DNA of 14,948 nt from an uncultured Muribaculaceae bacterium (GCA_910578075.1 CAJTPK010000044.1:1-14948), one strand, 5' to 3'; shown: positions 7,286 through 14,897, counted from the first letter of the stretch. The notes: a model not told the origin generated them from the letters alone. Translations and numbers: made by a program.

Positions 7286-8770
7286 ATGTCAGTGATAAGT
7301 GGTGAGAATATTCTGCTTGTAGGCTCTGTACTCCTCATCGCGGGAGTGCTCATCGGCAAATCAAGCTACCGCACAGGACTCCCCCTGCTGCTGGTGTTCC
7401 TGATAGTCGGGATGCTTTTCGGCACCGACGGGTTGGGGCTGCAATTCAGCAACATGCACGATGCCCAGTTCATCGGTATGATTGCCCTTTGCATCATACT
7501 CTTTTCCGGCGGCATGTCGACAAGCGTATCATCCATCCGCCCTATACTGACTCCGGGAATCGTGCTCTCCACTGTCGGAGTGCTTTTGACATCGCTCATC
7601 ACCGGATTGTTTATCTTCTGGCTCTCCGGGATGCCTTGGACAAATATCCATTTCGCATTGATACCCTCTCTGCTGCTTGCCTCCACCATGTCATCCACCG
7701 ACTCGGCTTCTGTTTTCGGCATCCTCGGTTCGCAGAAAGTCGGACTGAAGAATAATCTCCGTCCTCTCCTTGAGCTGGAGAGCGGTTCCAACGACCCGAT
7801 GGCATACATGCTGACCATCATACTGATCGAGGCTATCGTAATGGGCAGCTCTCTCTCCGCCGGTATGCTTGTGAGCCAGCTTCTCCTTCAGTTCGGCATA
7901 GGCGGTGCTCTCGGACTCGGAATAGGGTTCTTCGCCAAATGGCTCTCCGGATTATATCGCAGGATCGGGAGCAAAAGTTCTCCGGAGGATGCCGGCCAAG
8001 CCACTGCCATGCTCTCCATTCTGATAATCGGCATTATATTCCTTACCTATACGCTCACAACAGCCCTGCAGGGTAACGGGTATCTTGCGGTGTATATATG
8101 CGGCATAGTGCTCGGAAACACCTCAATCCCCTACCATAAGAGCATATCCAGATTCATGAACGGCCTTACCTGGCTCGCACAGATCGTTGTCTTCCTGATG
8201 CTGGGATTGCTTGTGAATCCGCACGAGATGCTGTCGGTGGCTGCTGTGTCCTTCCTTATCGGTGCATTCATGATCATCGTGGGGCGTCCGCTGAGTGTAT
8301 TCCTGTGTCTTGCACCCTTCCGCAAGATCAATCTAAAGACCAAGACATTCATCTCATGGGTAGGATTGCGGGGAGCCGTGCCTATCATCTTCGCTACCTA
8401 TCCTGTTGTGGCTGAAGTGCCCGGTGCATCCCAGATATTCAATATCGTGTTCTTTGTAACTCTACTGTCGCTGATAGTGCAAGGCACTTCAGTAATAGCC
8501 GCAGCCCGCAAGCTCGACCTGACAGAAACCGACGACACGGGTGAACATGATTTCGGCGTTGAGCTTGCCGATGAGCATCCTACCTCGCTACATACCATAG
8601 TGCTCACCGCCTCACATCTTGAGCAAGGCAACACACTCAGCAGCATCAGTCTGCCGGAAGGTTCACTGGTAATGATGATTCATCGCGACGGGCAGTATAT
8701 CGTGCCCAACGGCAAGAGAATTCTTAAAGAGGGCGATAAGCTGCTTATCATCCGCGACTCCGCCACATAA
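7286..8770 (+). CDS. nhaP2: NhaP2/CvrA-type potassium/proton antiporter with C-terminal RCK_C domain
   Basis: A 494-residue inner-membrane cation/proton antiporter of the CPA1/NhaP2 group, which exchanges K+ (or Na+) for H+ and supports pH and osmotic balance. Residues 8-405 form about twelve membrane helices. Family landmarks are STDSAS at 137-142, ESGSNDPMA at 165-173 with the ion-binding Asp170, and WVGLRGAVPI at 358-367. After a short acidic linker, residues about 433-491 form a TrkA-C/RCK_C-like domain (LPEGSLVMMIHRDGQ, then GDKLLII), usual for potassium/proton antiporters and likely a regulatory ligand site. An in-frame TTG at 7229 would add 19 residues. It falls inside the -7 promoter box and the added residues are polar and unlike an antiporter N-terminus, so I chose ATG 7286. 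The gene converges on the GntR gene with a 42-bp gap. Confidence 0.88.
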   Translation: MSVISGENILLVGSVLLIAGVLIGKSSYRTGLPLLLVFLIVGMLFGTDGLGLQFSNMHDAQFIGMIALCIILFSGGMSTSVSSIRPILTPGIVLSTVGVLLTSLITGLFIFWLSGMPWTNIHFALIPSLLLASTMSSTDSASVFGILGSQKVGLKNNLRPLLELESGSNDPMAYMLTIILIEAIVMGSSLSAGMLVSQLLLQFGIGGALGLGIGFFAKWLSGLYRRIGSKSSPEDAGQATAMLSILIIGIIFLTYTLTTALQGNGYLAVYICGIVLGNTSIPYHKSISRFMNGLTWLAQIVVFLMLGLLVNPHEMLSVAAVSFLIGAFMIIVGRPLSVFLCLAPFRKINLKTKTFISWVGLRGAVPIIFATYPVVAEVPGASQIFNIVFFVTLLSLIVQGTSVIAAARKLDLTETDDTGEHDFGVELADEHPTSLHTIVLTASHLEQGNTLSSISLPEGSLVMMIHRDGQYIVPNGKRILKEGDKLLIIRDSAT

Positions 8771-8787
8771 GACCCCATTTCATAAAA

Positions 8788-8819
8788 AAAATAGCGGTCG
8801 CTGGGGTCTCTGCTATTTT
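8788..8819 (-). terminator. terminator of the GntR gene, overlapping its stop codon
   Basis: On the minus strand AAAATAGC (8819-8812) pairs with GCTATTTT (8795-8788), and more T residues follow. The left arm includes the TAG stop of the regulator gene. A second pairing, GACCCC at 8771-8776 with GGGGTC at 8803-8808, could serve plus-strand transcripts leaving the antiporter gene but lacks a T tract. Confidence 0.65.
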
Positions 8820-9475
8820 GCAAGCATACGAGGATTGATGAGATGCCGCTCGATCAGCTCTCGTGCGTTCTCAGTCTGGCGTGATGAAATAAAATCCACC
8901 ATCTCGCGATGCTCGGTGCGGGTGCGCGCTTCAGAGCCACGGCATAGCCTCCACCGCTCATAATATCTGAGCGTGTCCGGAATTATGGAAAGCAGCATGG
9001 AATGTATCACCGGATTATGCGCCCCTTTCGAAATGGTAAGATGGAAATTGAAGTCAGTTTCCTGACGGCGGTCGGTATTCAGATTCTTCTCATATTCAGC
9101 GAAAGCCGCCACAATATCATCCATATCCTGCTCCGTATGGTTGAGGGCGCAAAGACGCAACGCCTCCGCTTCCAGAAGCACCCTTACCGACATCAGAGAC
9201 TCAAAATCGTAACTTCCGATGTTGATGGCATTGTTGATGAGCATGTCGAGCTGCTGCTTGGAGAAAGAGGAGATGAATGTTCCGCTCTGTGGCAATGTCG
9301 TGACAATGCCGTACAGCTCAAGCTTCTGGATTGACTGCCTCACTACATTACGGCTCACACCGAGCATCTCCGCAAGCTTTCTCTCCGCCGGCAAGCGATC
9401 GCCGGGGAGTAACTCATGATTCTCGATAGCTGTCTGCACATATTTAATGACGTTTTCTGTATCCGCCTGCTTCAT
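8813..9475 (-). CDS. FadR-subfamily GntR transcriptional regulator (FCD domain)
   Basis: A 220-residue DNA-binding regulator. Residues about 5-70 are a GntR winged helix-turn-helix with the typical LLPGDRLPAERKLAEMLGVS and VSRNVVRQSIQKLELYGIV segments. Residues about 90-212 form an all-helical FCD effector domain. Its probable metal- and ligand-binding residues are Asp141 and His145 (DFNFH), His189 (EHREM) and His211. FadR-type regulators usually sense a carboxylate metabolite and control a nearby catabolic or uptake operon. No catabolic operon is adjacent here, so the target is unknown. An in-frame TTG at 9508 would add 11 residues, but it lies inside the -7 box; ATG at 9475 is the sounder start. 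The ABC-F gene is divergent, 151 bp away. Confidence 0.87.
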   Translation of the reverse strand: MKQADTENVIKYVQTAIENHELLPGDRLPAERKLAEMLGVSRNVVRQSIQKLELYGIVTTLPQSGTFISSFSKQQLDMLINNAINIGSYDFESLMSVRVLLEAEALRLCALNHTEQDMDDIVAAFAEYEKNLNTDRRQETDFNFHLTISKGAHNPVIHSMLLSIIPDTLRYYERWRLCRGSEARTRTEHREMVDFISSRQTENARELIERHLINPRMLAK

Positions 9476-9505
9476 GGTCTCGGTTATTATCTTGGAAGTT
9501 GTTTG

Positions 9506-9537
9506 CAAAATTAGCCATTATTTAACTAAGTAGCAAA
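9506..9537 (-). promoter_or_regulatory. Bacteroidetes-type promoter of the GntR gene
   Basis: On the minus strand a -33 TTTG (9537-9534) is followed after exactly 20 bp by TAATTTTG (9513-9506), a full match to the consensus. Transcription would start near 9500, leaving a short leader before the ATG at 9475. Confidence 0.78.
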
Positions 9538-9586
9538 TAAATTTACTGTTAGAGAGCTGTTCTTATGAAGTATGGATTTTTTTGAG

Positions 9587-9594
9587 TAATTTTG
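9587..9594 (+). promoter_or_regulatory. -7 promoter box of the YbiT-like ABC-F gene
   Basis: TAATTTTG matches TAnnTTTG and lies 32 bp before the ATG at 9627. The expected -33 position has only a poor match. The box is divergent from the GntR promoter. Confidence 0.6.
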
Positions 9595-9626
9595 CAGTCT
9601 GAAAAGAAAAGACATACAAGACTATA

Positions 9627-11243
9627 ATGATACAGACCAACAACCTATGCATGCAGTTTGGCAAACGCGTGCTCTTCCAGGATGTGAACCTCACGTTCAA
9701 CCGCGGCAACTGCTATGGTATAATCGGTGCGAATGGCGCCGGCAAATCCACATTGATGAAAATTCTTTCTGGCGAAGTGTCACCGACACACGGATCCGTA
9801 ACCTTCGGTCCCGGCGAACGCCTCTCAGTGCTCTCGCAGGATCACTTCGCCTTCGATGAATGCACGGTGATCGAGACTGTGCTCCGAGGACATACCGTCC
9901 TGTGGGAGATAATGCAGGAGAAAGATGCCATCTATGCGAAACCTGATTTTTCAGATGAGGATGGTATAAAGGCAGCTGAACTCGAAGAAAAATTCGCGGA
10001 ACTCGAGGGCTGGAACGCTGAAAGCGATGCTGCCGCCCTACTCTCGGGACTCGGCATAAAGGAGGACAGGCATTACATGCTCATGAAGGATATGAGCGCC
10101 AACGAAAAGGTGCGTGTGCTTCTCGCCAAGGCTCTTTTCGGAAATCCCGACAACCTGCTCCTCGACGAGCCTACCAATGACCTTGACCTTGAGACTGTGT
10201 CATGGCTTGAGAATTATCTGGCCAATTTCGAGAATACGGTGCTTGTGGTGAGCCACGACCGCCACTTCCTGAATGCCGTCTCCACTCATACACTCGACAT
10301 CGACTATAATAAGATCTCCCTCTTCGCCGGAAACTATGATTTCTGGTATCAGTCATCACAGCTTGCCCTTCGCCAGCAACAGGCTGCCAATAAGAAGGCT
10401 GAGGAGAAACGCAAGGAGCTTCTCGAGTTCATCCAACGCTTCAGCGCCAATGTGGCAAAGAGCAAACAGACCACAAGCCGCAAGAAGATGCTCGAAAAAC
10501 TTAATGTGGAGGAGATCCAGCCATCTTCACGCCGCTATCCGGGCATAATCTTCACCCCCAACCGCGAGGTGGGCAACAAGATCTTAGAGGTTAAAGGTCT
10601 GAAGGCGACAATCGATGGAGAAGTGCTCTTCGATGATGTGAATTTCCAGATCGAGAAAGGCGACAAGGTTGCATTCCTGAGCCGCGACCCGCGTGCCATG
10701 ACCGCTCTGTTTGAGATCATCAATGGCAACAGACAGGCTGACGCCGGCGATTACGACTGGGGACAGACAATCACAACAGCATATCTTCCTCTTGACAACG
10801 GCTCTTTCTTCGAGTCAGATCTTAACCTTGTAGACTGGCTTTGCCAATATAGCAATGATTCTTCCGAGATATATCTCAAGGGATTCCTCGGCAAGATGCT
10901 CTTCAGCGGCGAAGAGGTGCTTAAGAAAGCGAGCGTGCTTTCCGGAGGCGAGAAGATACGTTGCATGATCGCGCGCATGATGCTCACCGACGCCAACACC
11001 CTCGTGCTCGACTCCCCCACCAACCACCTTGACCTTGAATCGATCCAGGCGTTCAACAACACGCTTCAGAATTTCAAGGGCGTTGTGATGATGTCGAGCC
11101 ATGACCACGAATTCATCCAGACCGTCTGCAACCGCATAATCGAGCTTACCCCCAACGGCATCATCGACAAGATGATGGACTACGACGACTACATCATCGA
11201 TGAAAAAGTCGCCGCCGCCCGCGAGCGCCTCTACAACTCATGA
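9627..11243 (+). CDS. ybiT: YbiT-like ABC-F ATPase with a degenerate second nucleotide-binding domain
   Basis: A 538-residue soluble ABC-F protein with two ATP-binding domains and no membrane segment. It matches E. coli YbiT along its length, as I recall that sequence: similar N-terminus, QDHFAFDE at 71-78, the linker helices with RFSANVAKSKQTTSRKK at 271-287, and SSRRYPGI. Domain 1 has an intact Walker A (GANGAGKST, 34-42), Walker B glutamate Glu181 and His210, but its signature is MSANE (156-160) instead of LSGGE. Domain 2 keeps LSGGE (438-442) and His492. Its Walker A region (351-359, SRDPRAMTA) has lost the glycines and the lysine, and the catalytic glutamate is Ser463 (LVLDSPTN). So probably only the composite site formed by domain 1 Walker A/B and domain 2 signature hydrolyses ATP. 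ABC-F proteins act at the ribosomal E site. The exact role of YbiT is not settled. No antibiotic-resistance role is implied by the sequence. Confidence 0.85.
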   Translation: MIQTNNLCMQFGKRVLFQDVNLTFNRGNCYGIIGANGAGKSTLMKILSGEVSPTHGSVTFGPGERLSVLSQDHFAFDECTVIETVLRGHTVLWEIMQEKDAIYAKPDFSDEDGIKAAELEEKFAELEGWNAESDAAALLSGLGIKEDRHYMLMKDMSANEKVRVLLAKALFGNPDNLLLDEPTNDLDLETVSWLENYLANFENTVLVVSHDRHFLNAVSTHTLDIDYNKISLFAGNYDFWYQSSQLALRQQQAANKKAEEKRKELLEFIQRFSANVAKSKQTTSRKKMLEKLNVEEIQPSSRRYPGIIFTPNREVGNKILEVKGLKATIDGEVLFDDVNFQIEKGDKVAFLSRDPRAMTALFEIINGNRQADAGDYDWGQTITTAYLPLDNGSFFESDLNLVDWLCQYSNDSSEIYLKGFLGKMLFSGEEVLKKASVLSGGEKIRCMIARMMLTDANTLVLDSPTNHLDLESIQAFNNTLQNFKGVVMMSSHDHEFIQTVCNRIIELTPNGIIDKMMDYDDYIIDEKVAAARERLYNS

Positions 11244-11267
11244 CAAGATAAACTATCGTATAAAAAC

Positions 11268-11299
11268 GGCACATGAAGATATTTTCATGTGCTTTTTTT
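11268..11299 (+). terminator. rho-independent terminator of the YbiT-like gene
   Basis: GCACATGAA at 11269-11277 pairs perfectly with TTCATGTGC at 11284-11292 around a gatatt loop. Seven T residues follow at 11293-11299. It lies 25 bp after the ABC-F stop codon and separates that gene from the lipoprotein gene. Confidence 0.9.
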
Positions 11300-11333
11300 G
11301 TTATAGATAAAAATGAATCTTTTTGAAACCGCT

Positions 11334-12566
11334 ATGAAACATCTATATCTTATATCTGCTTTGTGCGTTATGGCTGCCGGATGCAGCGACAGTAACGATG
11401 AAAAGCTACCCGAATTATCAGAGAAGACATATTCCGGACTCACAGAACTTGGAATCAACTATGATGGCGCCCCGATAGTTGGCAAGACTCTGACTGTAAC
11501 GCCATCAGGATCGGAAGCCTCGTTCACTTTCGATTCAGAAGTTGATCTCTCCGCCCTGTCGGATGCACTGAAGGGGCTACCTCCCGTTGCTGGTCCGGGG
11601 GTGATGCCGGGATCTCCGGTGCTTACCATCCCCGTGTCTTTGAAGCCGGATGGAGGACAATACTCCTTCTCGGGAACCGGTTCCACTGATTTTGCGACTT
11701 ACGCATATTCCGGTACCCTGACAGATGGGAAAGTGCAGATGGATTTCAGCAATGTCAAGCTGAAAGACACCCGTCTGGCGGGGAAGGTATGGAAGCCGGC
11801 TCCCATTAACAGCAGCGCGACGGATTATTCGTCACCTTTACATATAGTCTGGGAGACTTCACAGCCCGGATTGTTGGAGAATTTCGACGGAAGTATTCAG
11901 GATGCACTGCGTCTTGTGGCAAATCTGCCATTCATACCTGCATATGGCGGCACCGCATATATGTCTCCGGCACAGGTGATAGCCAACGGGCTCAAGACTA
12001 TCTGCTTCAATGCAGACGGTAATCTGGTTGTGACATATCTGCAGTCGGCAAACGGTGCGGCGCAGTTCGCGCAGGCTCCCCTCTGCATGATCCAGTATCT
12101 TCCGCTCACAGAGTCGATGATGAAACTTTTCATCAATCCCACAGACCTGATGTCGGTGATAGTGATGAACAACACCAACAAACCGGATATTCCGGAACAT
12201 CCGTTTGGCGCACCCTCCCGCCGTCTGAGCCGTGCTGACAACAACGCCTCGCTCCCGGCAGACAAAGTTATAGCTATAATGCAGAAAATGGCTCCAATGC
12301 TCAGCGAGGGGTTCCCGATGGCATATACGGAGACTGCCGACAAGTTCGATCTCTTCATCCCGTCGGAAGTCCTTCTTCCACTGGTCAAGGATGTGGTGGC
12401 TCCACTTCTCGCTGATCCTGTCGTGCAGGCGATGATAATTGAGAAACTTGAAGGCTCGGCGTCGTTGCAACCTTACCTTCCGATCGTCAAGGGTATGCTC
12501 GTGGCTCTCCCACTTATTCTTGAGACCACAACCCGCGCAGAGATAGGTTTCTCTTTTGTTAAATAG
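11334..12566 (+). CDS. surface lipoprotein of unknown function (possibly DUF4925-like)
   Basis: A 410-residue lipoprotein. The signal peptide is MKHLYLISALCVMAAGC with a lipobox ending at Cys17. The following SDSNDEK is acidic, like the Bacteroidetes lipoprotein export signal, so the protein probably sits on the outer face of the outer membrane. Residues about 32-155 look like a beta-rich domain (LTVTPSGSEASFTF, PVLTIPVSLKPDGGQYSFSG, VKLKDTRLAGKVW), which reminds me of Bacteroides DUF4925 proteins; that link is from memory and uncertain. Residues 180-410 are more helical, with proline-bounded segments such as SEVLLPLVKDVVAPLLADP. No enzyme motif is visible. An upstream in-frame ATG at 11313 would add seven residues before the signal peptide; I prefer 11334 because it begins right at the basic n-region. 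The gene converges on uup with only 9 bp between stop codons. Confidence 0.78.
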   Translation: MKHLYLISALCVMAAGCSDSNDEKLPELSEKTYSGLTELGINYDGAPIVGKTLTVTPSGSEASFTFDSEVDLSALSDALKGLPPVAGPGVMPGSPVLTIPVSLKPDGGQYSFSGTGSTDFATYAYSGTLTDGKVQMDFSNVKLKDTRLAGKVWKPAPINSSATDYSSPLHIVWETSQPGLLENFDGSIQDALRLVANLPFIPAYGGTAYMSPAQVIANGLKTICFNADGNLVVTYLQSANGAAQFAQAPLCMIQYLPLTESMMKLFINPTDLMSVIVMNNTNKPDIPEHPFGAPSRRLSRADNNASLPADKVIAIMQKMAPMLSEGFPMAYTETADKFDLFIPSEVLLPLVKDVVAPLLADPVVQAMIIEKLEGSASLQPYLPIVKGMLVALPLILETTTRAEIGFSFVK

Positions 12567-12575
12567 GTTTCAGGA

Positions 12576-14360
12576 TTATTCCAGCTCCATGAGTTCGAGG
12601 AGACGTAGCTCCGCTTCGTCGAGGCGGGCTATGACTTCTCCGATACGGTTGCCGGAGGCGATTATCTCGTCATTGGTTAGAGTTCCGGATGAGAGAGCCG
12701 TCTCAAGCGTCTTGCGCTCTTCCGTCAGCTCCTCCACCTCCTTTTCAAGAGCCTCCATCTCCCGCTTCTCTTTAAAAGAGAGCTTGCGTTTCTCCGAGGG
12801 TGCCTTCCATGAATTCTTAGCCTGTGGCTCTTTAGCCGCGGCTTCGGCAGCACGTTTCTCCTTCTCCTCTTCCGCCACACAATGGCGATAGGTGGAGTAA
12901 TCTCCGGGGAAATCGCGAACTTCTCCATCACCTTTGAAGACAAACAGATGATCCACGATACGGTCGAGGAAGAAACGGTCGTGGCTAACCACAATCACGC
13001 AACCTTTGAAATTTACCAGATAATCCTCCAGTACAGCCAACGTCATGATGTCAAGGTCGTTGGTTGGCTCATCAAGTATCAGGAAGTTGGGATTGCGCAT
13101 CAGCACGGTTGCGAGATATAGCCTGCGTCTCTCTCCTCCGCTCAACTTATGGATATATTTCTGCTGCGTCTCGGGAGTAAAGAGGAAATGTGACAGGAAC
13201 TGCGATGCCGAGAGACGTGTCTTGTCGTCGATCCGCACCTCCTCCGCTATCTCGCGGACAGCATCTATCACCTTCTTCTTCTCATCAAAATCCGTCATTC
13301 CTTCCTGGCTGTAATACCCCCAACGGACAGTCTCGCCTATGTCGAAATGGCCGCTGTCAGGCTGCAGAATTCCGAGAAGCAGCTTGATGAATGTTGATTT
13401 TCCGGCACCGTTGTCACCAACGATGCCCACTTTCTCATAGCGGGCGAAGGTGTAGCTCCATCCATTGAGAATACGCGTGTCGCCGAATGCTTTCTTCACA
13501 TCCTTAGCCTCGAATATCTTGGATCCGATATAGGAAGACTTCACATTGAGCGCTACATTCTTTTCGGTAAGATTCACGCGGCTCTTCTTCTCCAGCTCAT
13601 GAAAATTATCGATACGGTATTTGGCTTTTGAGCCACGCGCCTGTGGTTGGCGTCGCATCCATTCCAGCTCGGTGCGGAGCAGGTTCTTCACCTTGGCAAG
13701 CTCGGCGGATAGATTCTGATGACGCTCGTCGCGCTTGCGCAGATAATAGTCGTAATTACCTTCATAAGTATAGACATGACAGCGGTCGATCTCTATGATC
13801 TTATTGCACACCTTGTCAAGGAAATAACGGTCGTGTGTCACCATCAGCAACGTCACCCTCTGCCGCGAAAGATACCCTTCGAGCCATTCTATCATGTCTA
13901 TGTCAAGATGATTGGTAGGCTCATCAAGTATGAGCATATCCGGATGAGACAGAAGGACACGCGCCAATGCCACACGTTTTATCTGACCGCCAGACATCTT
14001 GCCAAGCTGTGTGTCGTAGCCGGTGATCCGGAACTGCGTGAGCATCTGCCGGGCGAGATCGATGCCGTTACCCTCCTCATTGTCCCTGACATCAAGAGAG
14101 GCATACTCGAGAGCTGTCATCTCCGGGTCGAATGGTGGTAGCTGCTCCAGATAGCCAACCCTTATGCCGTTACGGTAGGTGACGCTGCCGGAGTCATAGT
14201 CCTCTCTTCCCGCAAGGATATTGAGAAACGTGGTCTTGCCCGCACCGTTCTGGGCAACGATACCGATTTTATCGCCCTGAAACACGCCCAGCGACACATC
14301 CTCAAAGAGGATGCGGTCGCCAAACGATTTTGTCAACTGGTCTATCTGAAGGTAAATCAA
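12576..14360 (-). CDS. uup: Uup-type ABC-F ATPase
   Basis: A 594-residue cytosolic ABC-F protein with two intact ATP-binding domains and a C-terminal coiled coil, the Uup layout (E. coli Uup is about 635 residues). Domain 1 has Walker A QNGAGKTT (37-44), signature MSGGQ (122-126), Walker B Glu147 and His176. Domain 2 has GDNGAGKST (315-323), LSGGE (406-410), Glu431 and His460. The linker between them carries the basic WMRRQPQARGSKAKYR (234-249), which in this family contacts ribosome-bound tRNA. Residues about 525-594 are charged and heptad-like (FKEKREMEALEKEVEELTEE), matching the Uup C-terminal domain, which binds nucleic acid. Initiation must be at TTG 14360 or a nearby non-ATG codon: the TAA of ridA lies in frame just upstream with no ATG between, and the N-terminus IYLQIDQLTKSFGD fits the family from this point. 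It is probably co-transcribed with ridA. Confidence 0.9.
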   Translation of the reverse strand: MIYLQIDQLTKSFGDRILFEDVSLGVFQGDKIGIVAQNGAGKTTFLNILAGREDYDSGSVTYRNGIRVGYLEQLPPFDPEMTALEYASLDVRDNEEGNGIDLARQMLTQFRITGYDTQLGKMSGGQIKRVALARVLLSHPDMLILDEPTNHLDIDMIEWLEGYLSRQRVTLLMVTHDRYFLDKVCNKIIEIDRCHVYTYEGNYDYYLRKRDERHQNLSAELAKVKNLLRTELEWMRRQPQARGSKAKYRIDNFHELEKKSRVNLTEKNVALNVKSSYIGSKIFEAKDVKKAFGDTRILNGWSYTFARYEKVGIVGDNGAGKSTFIKLLLGILQPDSGHFDIGETVRWGYYSQEGMTDFDEKKKVIDAVREIAEEVRIDDKTRLSASQFLSHFLFTPETQQKYIHKLSGGERRRLYLATVLMRNPNFLILDEPTNDLDIMTLAVLEDYLVNFKGCVIVVSHDRFFLDRIVDHLFVFKGDGEVRDFPGDYSTYRHCVAEEEKEKRAAEAAAKEPQAKNSWKAPSEKRKLSFKEKREMEALEKEVEELTEERKTLETALSSGTLTNDEIIASGNRIGEVIARLDEAELRLLELMELE

Positions 14361-14375
14361 TTCCTGAAGATTTGG

Positions 14376-14750
14376 TTAGATTGCAGCTATCACTTCGATC
14401 TCAACAAGCGCTTTCTTGGGGAGCTCCTTCACCGCAAACGCGCAGCGTGCAGGATATACAGCCTTGAACTCCTCTGCATATACCTCATTCATCGGTGCGA
14501 AATACTCCATATCAGCGAGGAATACTGTTGTCTTTACCACATTGTCGAGAGTGGCGCCTGCCTCAGCGAGGATAGCCTTGATGTTATTGATCGACTCACG
14601 GGTCTGAGCTTTGATATCAGCGGGCATCTCGCCGGTAGCGGCATTGATGGGGAGCTGACCGGATACAAAGATGAGATTGCCGGCCTGCACTGCCTGGCTG
14701 TAAGGACCGATAGCTCCGGGAGCCTTTGTTGTCTTGATTTCTTTCTTCAT
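14376..14750 (-). CDS. ridA: RidA family reactive enamine/imine deaminase
   Basis: A 124-residue protein of the YjgF/YER057c/UK114 family, which hydrolyses reactive 2-aminoacrylate-type enamines/imines to keto acids and ammonia, protecting PLP enzymes. It is full length. Family landmarks are AIGPYSQAV (13-21) with Tyr17, LIFVSGQLPI (26-35), TVFLADM (75-81), FxxYPARCAFAV with the catalytic Arg102, and VEIEVIA (116-122). Such proteins form trimers with active sites at the subunit interfaces in the cytosol. The stop codon lies 15 bp before the uup start, so the two genes likely form an operon transcribed leftward. The upstream DNA is A/T-rich and contains the inverted AACTCCTAATTCCT repeats; I find no good TAnnTTTG box there. 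Confidence 0.93.
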   Translation of the reverse strand: MKKEIKTTKAPGAIGPYSQAVQAGNLIFVSGQLPINAATGEMPADIKAQTRESINNIKAILAEAGATLDNVVKTTVFLADMEYFAPMNEVYAEEFKAVYPARCAFAVKELPKKALVEIEVIAAI

Positions 14751-14776
14751 GGCGAAAAATTTTATTTAGTTTATTT

Positions 14777-14858
14777 TAGTTAGGAATTAGGAGTTTTTTT
14801 AGAGTCAAACCAACTCCTAATTCCTAACTCCTAATTCCTAACTCCTAATTCCTAACTA
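14777..14858. repeat. AACTCCTAATTCCT tandem and inverted repeat cluster
   Basis: Three perfect tandem copies of AACTCCTAATTCCT lie at 14812-14825, 14826-14839 and 14840-14853, followed by AACTA. A fully inverted 19-base copy, TAGTTAGGAATTAGGAGTT, lies at 14777-14795 and could pair with 14840-14858. The cluster fills the space between the tRNA terminator and ridA. It is related to the repeat at 88-113. There are no spacers between units, so this is not a CRISPR array. Confidence 0.85.
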
Positions 14859-14892
14859 AAAAAGGACAGCCTCTGGAGAAGGTCTGTCCTTT
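14858..14892 (-). terminator. rho-independent terminator after tRNA-Thr
   Basis: On the minus strand AAAGGACAG (14892-14884) pairs perfectly with CTGTCCTTT (14869-14861), and three more T residues follow at 14860-14858. It begins 6 bases after the tRNA 3' end. The last T residue touches the first base of the repeat cluster. Confidence 0.85.
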
Positions 14893-14897
14893 GATTG

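Noticed and set aside
9518..9540. Imperfect palindrome TTATTT-N11-AAATAA spanning the GntR promoter as an autoregulatory operator
   Set aside because: The arms are only A/T bases, easily arise by chance in this A/T-rich gap, and do not resemble the TNGTnnnACNA-type FadR-family site.
9627..11243. Antibiotic-resistance ABC-F (Vga/Lsa/OptrA type)
   Set aside because: Linker and N-terminal sequence match the YbiT housekeeping subgroup, and the short linker lacks a long resistance-domain tip.
11297..11325. Possible promoter TTTG-N17-TCTTTTTG for the lipoprotein gene
   Set aside because: Spacing is short, the -7 box lacks the conserved A, and the -33 overlaps the terminator T tract; too weak to list.
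12543..12571. Direct repeat ATAGGTTTC at 12543-12551 and 12563-12571 near the lipoprotein stop
   Set aside because: Nine bases, partly coding, with no mobile element between or beside them.
14812..14858. Possible CRISPR array from regular 14-base repeats
   Set aside because: The units are directly contiguous with no spacers, too short, and there are no cas genes.
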